Part shown: in pieces, positions 21,663-30,776 of the stretch
How the letters are laid out: each line of letters opens with the position of its first letter
How positions within the stretch are numbered: position 1 is the stretch's first letter
Source: Garcia nutans
Taxonomy: Eukaryota; Streptophyta; Magnoliopsida; Malpighiales; Euphorbiaceae
NCBI GenBank assembly: GCA_947685225.1
Contig: CANTUV010000035.1
Location: 38,440,001-38,504,000, forward strand
Direction: 5' to 3'
Length of the DNA stretch: 64,000 bases
Notes under the pieces: model-generated
Told to the model about the DNA's origin: nothing
Seen by the model: only the letters and a program-made list of their open reading frames with translations
Database searches by the model: none
Translations under genes and position numbers: made by a program

Positions 21663-24050
21663 ATGGATCCCAAGCAAATTCAAAGAATGGTGGATGATGC
21701 CCTCAATGCCAAGATGGAAGAAATAAAAGAGGCCCTAGCTGAGACCATGAAGAACCAATTGACTGCAACTTTAGAAAATCATGTCGAAGCATCTGCTAGC
21801 ACTAAGAAGCCAAGGGACAAAGGGAAGACTAAAGTTGGTGAAGTGGTTTTTGATGATGAAAAGGTGATCATTGATGATGATGATGATTGGGCTCAATACT
21901 ACCAAGATCCTCAAGACAAGAAGAAAAAACCGAAGATTGTTGAAAGATCAACTATGGAGAAGACTGAAACTTCTGATGTTGAAAAGATGGTTACTGATTT
22001 AGAAAAGAAATTTGAGAAGAAACTAAAAGCTGAGGAAATGTCTGAAGTTGACAAATTATTTGAGCTAGATGAAGAAGTCCCGTACAAGTTCAAAATGCCA
22101 TCTTTAGCGAAGTTTGATGGAACCGAAAATCCTCATCTCCATGTGAAGCAGTATATCACTGCTATGCAGTCTGCTCGAGCTACTAAGGCTCAAAACCTAA
22201 GGTACTTCATGCTCTCATTGGACCCTGTTGTCCAAAATTAGTTCAATGCCTTAGATGATGGAACACAAAAGAATTGGGATCTGCTTTACAAAGCCTTCAT
22301 CCAACAATATGGATATAATGTTGAGATGGAAGTTACCTTAATGGAAGTAGAGTCCATTAGGCAAAGGTCGAATGAGAATTTTGTAGATTATGTGAAGAGA
22401 TGGAGAAACAAGGCCGCTTTGCTCAATAAGAGGCCCGATGAATCTGATCAATTAAGGATGATTGTGAGAGGGGTGCTGCCTAGTCTTCGTGAGAGGATGT
22501 CTCATACACTCATCCGTGATTTCAAAGACCTTCTCCAAGTGAGTTTGCAAATTGAAGAATGGGAAAGAGAGAAGAACCATTTTTCAACAAGAAGGAACGA
22601 GAAAGGAAACTATCAGTCTGGTAGCCAAAGCATGCAAAAGGCAGTCGGTGTTAACGCTACTAACCAAGGAACAAAAAGACAGTTTTCAAAATTAGGGAAG
22701 CCAATGTCTTGGGTTCTCAATAAGCTTCAAAGAAAGGGATTGCTACAACTTTTAAATCCTCGTCCTTTGCCTAACCCTCTCCCACCTAATTTCGATGCTA
22801 AAGCATTTTGTCAATTTCACCAAATGTAAGGGCACGACATGGATAGATGTGTAAGGTTGAGACATGAGATCCAAAATCTAATTGATAATGGGAAGCTACC
22901 CAAGCCAAACAAGCCAAACACCAAAGACAACCCATTACCAAAGTTCAATATGGTACCGCCGCTGGCAACCTTCATGATTGGAGGAGGTTTGCATGAGGAT
23001 TTTGTCATGTCTTCTTTTCAAGATGTGGGTAGAGAAGCAACCAGAGAAGAAGAGGTATTTGGTGGAGTTAAACAAGTTATGGTGGGTAAAGAAGTAACAA
23101 TTTGTGTTGTCAATGGGTTTTGGGATTCAAGCGATAGTGATGATGATATAGTATCCAAGAAGGAGGAGTGGACTTGGTTCGAGTCCGAAGAAGATGAAGT
23201 AATGAATACTAGATCTGGTAAGCCTTATGCAAGGCCACCACCTAAAGAGGTAGAAACTAATAAGGGTAAGGAAGTTGAAGTAGGAAATAAAGAAGAGGAA
23301 GATGATGTTGTGCTCAAGCAATTAAAAAGAACCCAAGCAAGTGTTAGCATTTGGGACTTATTAGCTACTTCTAAAATGCACAGAGAAACTATGGCCAAAG
23401 CCTTGGCTAGCATGCAAATTTCTACCTCCATGACACCGGAGGAGCTTATCAACTTCATAAAAATTGGAGGGGTAATGAAATGTGAAGAGGTTCAAGAGAA
23501 GAGTGAAGTTAATATGGGAGAATTTTCTTTTTCATATGTGGATTTACCAAAGGAGGGGAGAGATCACATCCACCCTCTCTTTATAAAAATAGAAGTCAAG
23601 GGGAAGAGGACTCCATGTGTAATGGTCGATGATGGGTCTGCGATAAATGTTTGCCCACTTAAGATATTGCCAAAGCTAGCCACGTCAACAAGGGATTTAA
23701 ACCCAACCGAAGTAACAATTCGGGCTTTTGACAACACTAAGAGACACGCCGAAGGGACTTTCAAAGTTGCTGTCAAGGTTGGTCCAATTGAATATATTAT
23801 TGATTTTGTTGTTTTAGACATACCGGTTACCTTTGCCTTACTCTTGGGGCGACCATGGTTTCATCCTCTTGGTGGAATTCCTTCCACCCTTCATCAAAAG
23901 ATCAAGTTCCCCAACAGAGATGAGACAGTGGTCATCGAAGCTGAAGATAATGAGATTGTTAACACTCTAATGATTGACAGGCCTCTCAATGGTTTTCAAG
24001 TAGCTGCAATTTCTGATGATGAAGTAGTGGACCCCAAAGTCTTGAATATG
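21663..24050 (+). pseudogene. O2 gag-protease, Tat type, with two stop codons
   Basis: One reading frame begins at the ATG at 21663 and runs to the pol deletion, broken only by TAG at 22239-22241 (Trp in sister copy O3) and TAA at 22827-22829 (Gln in O3). Gag has a coiled, Lys/Glu-rich N-terminus, then the retrotransposon gag domain (FDGTENP, VKQYITAM, SFVDYVKRW-like, LRERM). The segment with RLRHEIQ follows, then an aspartic protease with the Tat-typical DDGSA site near 23629 and the LLGRPW motif near 23846. The frame continues past 24050 into unrelated filler to a stop at 24170. Both stops are C-to-T or G-to-A changes. Confidence 0.9.
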
Positions 24051-24418
24051 CCAAGTCCCCTGGGTGTGTCATGTGACACGGCCAGTGGCTTGGCCGTGTC
24101 CTCTGAGTGTGTCAGTCACTGCCCAAATTTTCCTTCTCTCTTGGTTCCTTTGTTTTTGTCCTTAAGATGATGTTTGCATATTAACCTAAAATAAACACTT
24201 AAAAAACTTTAAACAAGAATCAAATAAACATTAACCAACAACAAATAAACACCAAACTAAAAACTAGAATAAAAATGACATAAACATTAAAATAAATTAA
24301 AACTACCAAAATTGATGAAAACACTAAATAGACAGATTAAAGCTACCAAAATACCTAAATAAAACAAAAGTCATCATAATAAATAAGATACAATTCTATG
24401 ACAAAAACTAATAAAACA
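24051..24418. other. Filler DNA replacing O2 reverse transcriptase to integrase
   Basis: Protease homology ends near 24050 and integrase C-terminus starts at about 24420. Between them are 24066-24125, a GACACGGCC...GGCCGTGTC module closely resembling the repeat in the T8 LTR, and then about 290 bp of A-rich, T-poor sequence with no coding signal. About 3 kb of pol must have been lost. Confidence 0.75.
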
Positions 24419-24556
24419 GAAGTTCAAGCCTAGTTGGGAAGGGCCATATGTCGTGAAACAAGTCATGAACAAAGGTGTGGTGAAGTTATCAAACATGGAT
24501 GGGAATGAGTTTAGTGAGCCAGTAAACATTGACAGGTTGAAGAGGTTTCATGTATG
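24419..24556 (+). pseudogene. C-terminal end of O2 integrase
   Basis: Reads KFKPSWEGPYVV, then VVKLSNMDG, then NIDRLKRFHV and a stop at 24554-24556. This is the usual end of Tat-clade integrase (GPY-like region and a final Lys-Arg-Phe motif). All catalytic residues lie in the deleted part. Confidence 0.85.
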
Positions 24557-24559
24557 ATA

Positions 24560-24760
24560 TATATATATATATAAAGAGAGAGCTCGCTAGGTTGAAAAGC
24601 CAAAAAGGGCGGCCTAGGCAAAAGTTAGAGCAGTCCGCTAGTTCCGAAAACCTAAAAGGGCAGGCTAGGCAACAATTAGGGCTAAAAGAGAGAATCGTCA
24701 ATTAGAAAACCCGAAAGGGCTAGTTGGCAACATGAGTGATCTTGTGTATGCTGGCTTTAT
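24560..24760 (+). repeat. CGCTAG...AAAACC...GGGC direct repeats after integrase
   Basis: Three imperfect units contain CGCTAG or TCAATTAG, then GAAAA(G/C)CC, AAAGGGC and (C)TAGGCAA. The same family continues at about 25395-25690 within the intron of the DUF7745-like gene. Arrays like this behind integrase are a recurrent feature of Tat/Ogre elements. Confidence 0.75.
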
Positions 24761-24946
24761 GTTTGGTTGTTCCCTAATTTAATAAAACAGAATTAATGTT
24801 AAAATTGTTCTATGTGCACTATTATAAGTATTTGACCAGAAATGGATGAAACAAATAACACAATAGCAAAAGGTGATGACAAATTTTAAATGGAAAAGAA
24901 GCATCTTTTATTACTTTAATTATTTTTCATCCTAACAATAAACTTT

Positions 24947-26308
24947 CTAAATTGACAAATGTAAAATATACGGTAGTCGATAAATGTAACGTGTAGGCCA
25001 GCTTTGCCTCAGCCGATACAAGTAGGTTTCAGTCAAGCAAGGCATGTCTAAATCGGGAGTAAAGTCAGAATCGCGAGGCTCGGCTCCATACTGACGGCCA
25101 AGTCGGCGAGGATCATAGCATGTACCTTGATGAAGAGCAGCAAGGGGAACATAAATCAAGTATGTCCGCATGGTGATATAAGAAAACTTCCACCAAGGTA
25201 TCAACCAGCGGATGTTGACTTTAGCACGTGAGTAGATCCAGTCAACCTAGTCAACATATGAAGAAGTGGGATGGAGTAGTTTCCTAGCAGAATGATGACA
25301 TGGTAGATATCTGGCAAAACCCATGGCTGGAGTATCAAGCAAACAAAGACGCTCCTAAAGTCAAATCTGTGAAGAAAGAATTAAATTTTAAAAAATAGTT
25401 CGCTAAGTTGAAAACCCACAAGGGCAGCTTAGGCAAAAATTAGGACAGCTCGCTAGTTCCGAAAACCCACATGGACAGAATAGGAAAAAATTAGAATAAT
25501 AAAAAATATATATAATAAAAAAAGAGGTTCGCTAAGTTAAAAACCTGCGAGGGCAGCTTAGGCAAAAATTAGGACAGCTCGCTAGTTTTGAAAACCCATA
25601 TGGTCGGACTAGGCAAAAATTGGAGCAATAAAGAAAAAAAGAAAAAGAAAACCTAAATTGAAAACCCGAAAGGGCAATTTAGGTAATTACTTGAAGCAGC
25701 AACGGACTCCCGGTCAGTCTCTTTGACAATCCTAATTTAAGTCGGTCTAATCCAACTAAAGTCTCGGCTAAGATCACAGGTACCGGCGACAAGCCTCCTT
25801 CCATTTGGTCCATAATAACCAATACTCGTGGATCAATATCGCCGTCAGAAGAAACAAGCAAGAATTGGCAAAGCAAACAAAGATAGAGCATGCATTCCCA
25901 TGCCTTAGTAGGAGCCAAATGAGAAAGACAAAAATCAATCAAGGGAGCAAGTAGAATTTTTTCACCTCTCATCAACTGACGAACTTCGGGTTTTTGAATT
26001 TGAAATAACATCTGCATCTTCTGTTGAGTTTTGAAAATCAATGTGGGTAATGCCATTTGTTGATTTTTTGGACATCCAAGGATGGCCTCAAATTCTTCAA
26101 TCAAGGGACATATTTCAAAGCCATTAATTTTAAATGCCCTAGAGTCCATATTCCAAAAGGAAGACATGGCATGTAAAAAGGAGTGGTCCAATTTAACATT
26201 TTGAAAACACTTTAAAACATCAAGTTTTGACCATGAAATTTGCTTCTAGTGAATGGCATCCATATTCTTGAATAGAATTTTTATCTTCGTTAAATGAAGT
26301 TCGGTCAT
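24947..26308 (-). pseudogene. Antisense DUF7745-like gene of O2, two exons seen, broken
   Basis: Exon 1 runs from the ATG at 26308 to 25691 (206 codons) with donor GTAATT. The intron 25690-25367 contains sense-strand direct repeats. Exon 2 starts at 25366 after TTCTTTCTTCACAG and stays in the same phase to a stop at 24947. Exon 1 has FLHAMSSFW, IEEFEAILGCP and PVPVILAETL, resembling the plant DUF7745 family found with mobile elements; exon 2 has WLIPWW and RRLGRQYG, like the end of such proteins. Function is unknown. Stops interrupt the frame at 26248-26246, 25363-25361, 25357-25355 and 25249-25247. A further 3' exon may have been lost. A TATA box precedes the ATG. The family call is from memory of motifs. 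Confidence 0.7.
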
Positions 26309-26394
26309 GGTTGATGAATGAAGAAAAATCAAAATTGTTTACTTTGAAATGGAAAGTATTTTTGCTTCTATATTAAATTAGGCATAAAAAGTGA

Positions 26395-26402
26395 TTTATA
26401 TA
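26395..26402 (-). promoter_or_regulatory. TATA box of the antisense DUF7745-like gene
   Basis: On the minus strand CTATATAAAT, with TATATAAA at 26402-26395, 94 bp upstream of the ATG. It lies in the roughly 300-bp spacer between the end of the PMD gene and this gene, which argues for a separate transcript. Confidence 0.65.
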
Positions 26403-26704
26403 GAAGAAACAAGCCTTTCCAAAATTGATAAGGAAAAGGTGATGGGAAAGGGTGAGACCGTATGGCATAAGGAAAAGAATTAGCAATGAATTTCCTTTAC
26501 CGCGTTGCATTTGGTTTTAGCAAAGTGATGTGGCTGTGAATTATGAAAAGGAAATCATGAAGCAATATTTATGATGTGATATAAAAAAAAGTATAATAAT
26601 TATGGCATAGTAATAATAAAAAAAAAGTTCCAGTAAAGCGAAAATTATGTATTATTATGCTTATTGTACAATGTTTATATAATTGATACAATATTTATAC
26701 ATCA

Positions 26705-29184
26705 CTAAGAGGGCGGTGGTAGGTCATCAAATAAAGCCCTGAAAAAGTCATCGCCTATTGGAGGAGGGGGCAAATCACTCGTCCCGAGTTTGCCCGAAGC
26801 AGGAGCACTAAAATCCCTATTACCTTGGAGTTTTGATCTATCACAGTCCTCATCAGAAGTAGACGAAAGGATCTCATGGTCATCAGTCTGGGGGCCTCTT
26901 GATGAAGAAGCACCAGGATCCCTCATCTCCTGAAATCGGAAGTCTCGAAAATTTTGTTCTGATTGATGATACAAATTTTCAAAATGAGAAGCCTGTTGAC
27001 GACTTGCAACCAACTCTTCTTGAATTTTCCTATTTTGTTCTTCAAGCATCCGCTGTGAGCCAGAAAGGAAAAAGGTAAGAGCATACATAATCATATATAC
27101 ATATAGCATAAATTACCATGAAATAAGAGAACTTACCAGGTAATTCATATCAATGCCCTGCGGATGAGATGGCATATCTGGTGGGCTAGAATGAGCAAAC
27201 GAAGGGGCAATAAAAGAAGGTCCAGGCTCATGAACAAATGAGCCAACAGCCTGCAACAATTATTAAAGAATTAAAAAAGAAAGAAGCAATTGCAAGGGAA
27301 AAATGGTAAAGTTTTACCTGAGAAGTACTAGCCCCGAGATGTGGAATGAACTCTCCTGCATCTCCATGATGTTCCTCTTCATCTTTACCTCATTTTCTTC
27401 GAAAATCTCTTGTATGTCAATACGAGATACATCAAAGTTCAAGAGCCTTCTTTGAATAAAATGGGCATAAAATGCACCTGGTAGATGGAGAAATGACTCT
27501 ACACCATAGCTGTACCGAGCCAACCACCATGCATCCTCTGGCATTAACATAATATTTAAAGTATATTTTGGGCAATGCATCGAGACCCTCCACTGCTCTG
27601 GACCAAGAAACCACTCATAAACTCTCTCTCCGAGAAACCAACCACTAGACACTAGGCCACCGATAACTCGGCGAGAATGTTGGAAAGATAGAGTAGCCTT
27701 CATGAAGGGAGACCAGTTTTTCTGCTCTTCTGGGTTCCACCAGGCCAAATTCACCTGCAAAATAACATAAGGTAAGTAAACTTTCACATAAAATTTAAAG
27801 CATACTAATGTTATTTTACCTGGTCCCAGGTTAAGCGGCTCAACACAAAGCGGTGAGTATGCACATGGTGAGAGCCGGGAACGTTCACATGATCTGACAG
27901 CCAGAAATTTAATCTCGAATACCCGACTCTGTCTCGAGAAATACCGGGTACCCTCAAGAGGCTGTGTTCATATGCCCATGCCTATAATAATAGTAAAGAT
28001 CAAATTCACACAAGAAAGGAGCAAAATTGACATTGGTAGAAGAAGAATACCTCGACAACCGCCATCAAGCCGACAAAAGACTTCTTGTTTCGGCAAATTT
28101 TATCAAGACCATGGTAAAGATAGGCGAGACCAGCTTCGCCCCAACCAGAAGATGGTACCGTCCTAAAGTAAGAAAGGGCCCTCAACACTAACAAGTGGAT
28201 GGAGGATTCAGTGCTGCCTAAGGTGGTCGACCCAAGCAAATATAACAAAAATCCTCGAGCATATTGTTGGGTCGTGTCTCTGTGAACCCGTCCTTCGTAG
28301 TTCATCCAATAACTACGAATTGGCTCGATCTTTATCTTTAAAGGCCCTTTATATGATGGTTCCATACCAATTAATTGCTAAATTTCTTCTAATGTTAAAA
28401 TATCGTTGGTCAGAGGAACTGGAACACCATCATATCAAAGGCCGGTTATAGCAGTAAAATCGACCGGACCACTTGTCATCTCTCCAAAGGGCAAGTGAAA
28501 AGTGTGGGTTGTGTCCAACCATCGTTCTGCAAGTGCCTGGACTACACTCCGGTCTATCAGATACTCCTCGGATGGCAATTGTAAGATGATGCTCTCAAAG
28601 CCGTAATCTTTGATAATCTGCCTTACCCGAGAAGGCACTACATCATACCATTGTAGGGCTTTGTAAACACACCCTTCGACCCGAACAACGCAACGATCAC
28701 GCTAACACAGAGCCAGGTAAGTTAATATCAGGTAAGTACATATTATTCTATCTACTTAAATTAATTTATTTTTCCTAAATTTTCTAAAAGATAATAATAT
28801 AAAAATATAAATAAAAAATAAAGGCAAACACAATAATAATAAAAGAGCATAATATAAAAACATAAATAAATAATAAAAAATAATAACATAAACAAATAAC
28901 AAAAAAATAATAAAAAAAAAGAAGAAAAGAAAAGAAAAGAAAAAAAAGAAATAAATAATAAATAAAAAGAAGAAAAAACAATATATATATATAATAAATA
29001 AAGAAATAAAAACAAATAACAGAAATATGAATAAAGAAAGAAGAAGAATAATTACTGCGCTCTTTTGGTTTGAACTACGATGAAGCGGCATTCCGACTAG
29101 TATATCTATATTTCCATCTTCATGATGCCGAATAAACTCTAATAACTCAGCATTAGAATGAGTCCCTGACCTTGAAGCATGCAT
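26705..29184 (-). pseudogene. Antisense plant-mobile-domain (PMD) gene of O2, six exons, broken
   Basis: Exons with GT-AG borders, in phase: 29184-29056, 28701-28051, 27981-27820, 27754-27318, 27250-27137, 27052-26705. Total coding length is about 613 codons. Exon 2 holds the PMD hallmark WLDTTHTFHLPFGEMT...DFTAITGL; exons 2-4 hold the rest of the domain, rich in Trp (AWAYEHSLL, FWLSDHV, WWNPEEQ, EQWRVSMHCP). Exon 6 is a Gln/Glu coiled-coil-like stretch, then an acidic Pro-rich tail. The fold is shared with host PMD proteins such as MAIN and MAIL1. Breaks: TGA at 28437-28435, TAG at 28380-28378, and exon 4 is 437 nt, so its end is one base out of phase (from about 27390). The A/T-rich frame at 28756-29184 is mostly intron 1. 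Confidence 0.82.
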
Positions 29185-29276
29185 TTTTAAAAAAACTATG
29201 AGCTAAATTTGAAAGAATTTGAGAGAATTATAGAAATTATAGATTTTGCTGTGAATGAAATGAAGAAATTCGTTGG

Positions 29277-29284
29277 TTTATATA
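29277..29284 (-). promoter_or_regulatory. TATA box of the antisense PMD gene
   Basis: CTCTATATAAACC on the minus strand, with TATATAAA at 29284-29277, 93-100 bp upstream of the ATG at 29184. The spacing is almost the same as for the DUF7745-like gene. Confidence 0.7.
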
Positions 29285-29319
29285 GAGAAACGGAAGGGAA
29301 AAAAATAAAATTCAAAAGT

Positions 29320-29520
29320 AAAATTTACTATTGATGAATAGTAAACTTTATTATTTATAAATAGTAAATTACTATTGATAAATAGTAAATTACTATTGAT
29401 AAATAGTAAATTACTATTTACAATAGTGAAATACTATTTACTACTATTTACGAATAGTAAGTTACTATTTATAAATAGTAAATAGTGCATGAAGAGTGAC
29501 TACACAATAAATAAATAGTA
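29320..29520. repeat. AATAGTAA/TTACTATT near-palindromic array upstream of the PMD gene
   Basis: The motif AATAGTAAATTACTATT, almost its own reverse complement, recurs with variants (period about 22 bp in the first part). It lies immediately upstream of the minus-strand TATA box, hence in the PMD gene promoter. Its role is unknown. Confidence 0.75.
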
Positions 29521-29580
29521 AATTTAATTATTCACTTTAATCATTCAAATGCTTGCGTGTGTATAAATATTTTTACACAC

Positions 29581-29598
29581 AGGGGGCAAGGAGAAGAC
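29581..29598 (+). promoter_or_regulatory. Internal polypurine tract in O2
   Basis: AGGGGGCAAGGAGAAGA, 70 bp before the 67-bp array. O3 has the same tract in the same relation to its own, different array (minus strand, 49163-49148). It could act as a second plus-strand primer; this is inference. Confidence 0.5.
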
Positions 29599-29666
29599 AT
29601 GTTCATAAAGATTAGTCAAACTTTTTGAAACAAAAAAGTTATTTTTTGCAGATAATTAAATCTTTA

Positions 29667-30690
29667 TTAGCTCGGGTCCAGAATCAAATTTTCCTTAGGT
29701 CCAGAACCTAGAATCTTTCCTAAGTCCAGAACTTAGCTCGGGTCTAGAACCCAAATTTTGATTTAGTCCAAAACCTAGAATCTCTTCTAAGTCCAGAACT
29801 TAGCTCGGGTCCAAAACCTATATTTTGATTAGGTCCAGAACCTAGAATCTTTCCTAAGTCCAGAACTTAGCTTGGGTCCAGAATCCAAATTTTGATTAGG
29901 TTAAGAACCTAGAATCTCTTCTAAGTCTGGAACTTAGCTCGGGTCCAGAACCCAAATTTTTTTTAGGTCCAGAACCTAGAATATCTTCTAAGTCCAGAAC
30001 TTAGCTCGGGTCCAGAACCCAAATTTTCCTTAGGTCCAGAACCTAGAATGTCTTCTAAGTACAAAACTTAGCTCGGGTCCAGTACCCAAATTTTGATTAG
30101 GTCCAGAACTTAGAATCTCTTCTAAGTCCAGAACTTAGCTCGGGTCCAAAACCTAAATTTTGATTAGGTCCAAAACCTAGAATCTTTCTTAAGTCCAGAA
30201 CTTAGCTCAGGTCCAGAACCCAAATTTTGATTAGGTCCAGAACATAGAATCTCTTCTAAGTCTAGAACTTAGCTTGGGTTCAGAACCCAAATTTTTCTTA
30301 GGTCCAGAACCTAGAATCTCTTCCAAGTCCAGAACTTAGCTCGGGTCCAAAATCCAAATTTTCCTTAGGTCCAGAACCTAGAGTTTCTTTTAAGTCCAGA
30401 ACTTAGCTCGGGTCTAGAACCCAAATTTTCCTTAGGTCCAGAACCTAGAATCTCTTCTAAATCCAAAACTTATCTCGGGTCTAGAACCCAAATTTTTTTT
30501 AGGTTCAGAACCTAGAATCTCTTCTAATTCCAGAACTTAGCTCGGGTTCAAAACCCAAATTTTCCTTAGGTCCAGAACCTAGAATCTTTTCTAAGTCCAG
30601 AACTTAGCTCGGGTCCAGAACCCAAATTATCCTTAGGTCCAGAACCTAAAATTATCATTGAGTCCGGAACTCGAACCGGATCCAGAACCC
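29667..30690 (+). repeat. 67-bp minisatellite, about 15 copies, in O2 3' region
   Basis: Unit starts are 67 bp apart (for example 29731 and 29798). Each unit consists of three related subunits of about 22 bp built on GGTCCAGAACC, with leaders CTCGGGTCC, TTAGGTCC and TAAGTCC. Copies differ by point changes. No protein is encoded. Confidence 0.92.
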
Positions 30691-30763
30691 AAAATCTCAA
30701 CTATCTCAAAAATTAAGTCTTATTTCTCTTCACTCTCTTTCACTAAAGTCTCAGATCATTCAA

Positions 30764-30776
30764 GCAGGGGGCAAAC
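30764..30776 (+). promoter_or_regulatory. Polypurine tract of O2
   Basis: AGCAGGGGGCAAAC directly before the 3' LTR. O3 has the equivalent on the minus strand (about 48603-48590). Confidence 0.75.

Noticed and set aside
28756..29184. Long hydrophobic minus-strand frame rich in Phe, Leu and Tyr
   Set aside because: Apart from its first 43 codons, which are PMD exon 1, it translates A/T-only intron sequence; the apparent membrane protein is a composition artefact.
29667..30690. Regular repeats resembling a CRISPR array
   Set aside because: Units are contiguous and fully tandem without unique spacers, in a plant retrotransposon.
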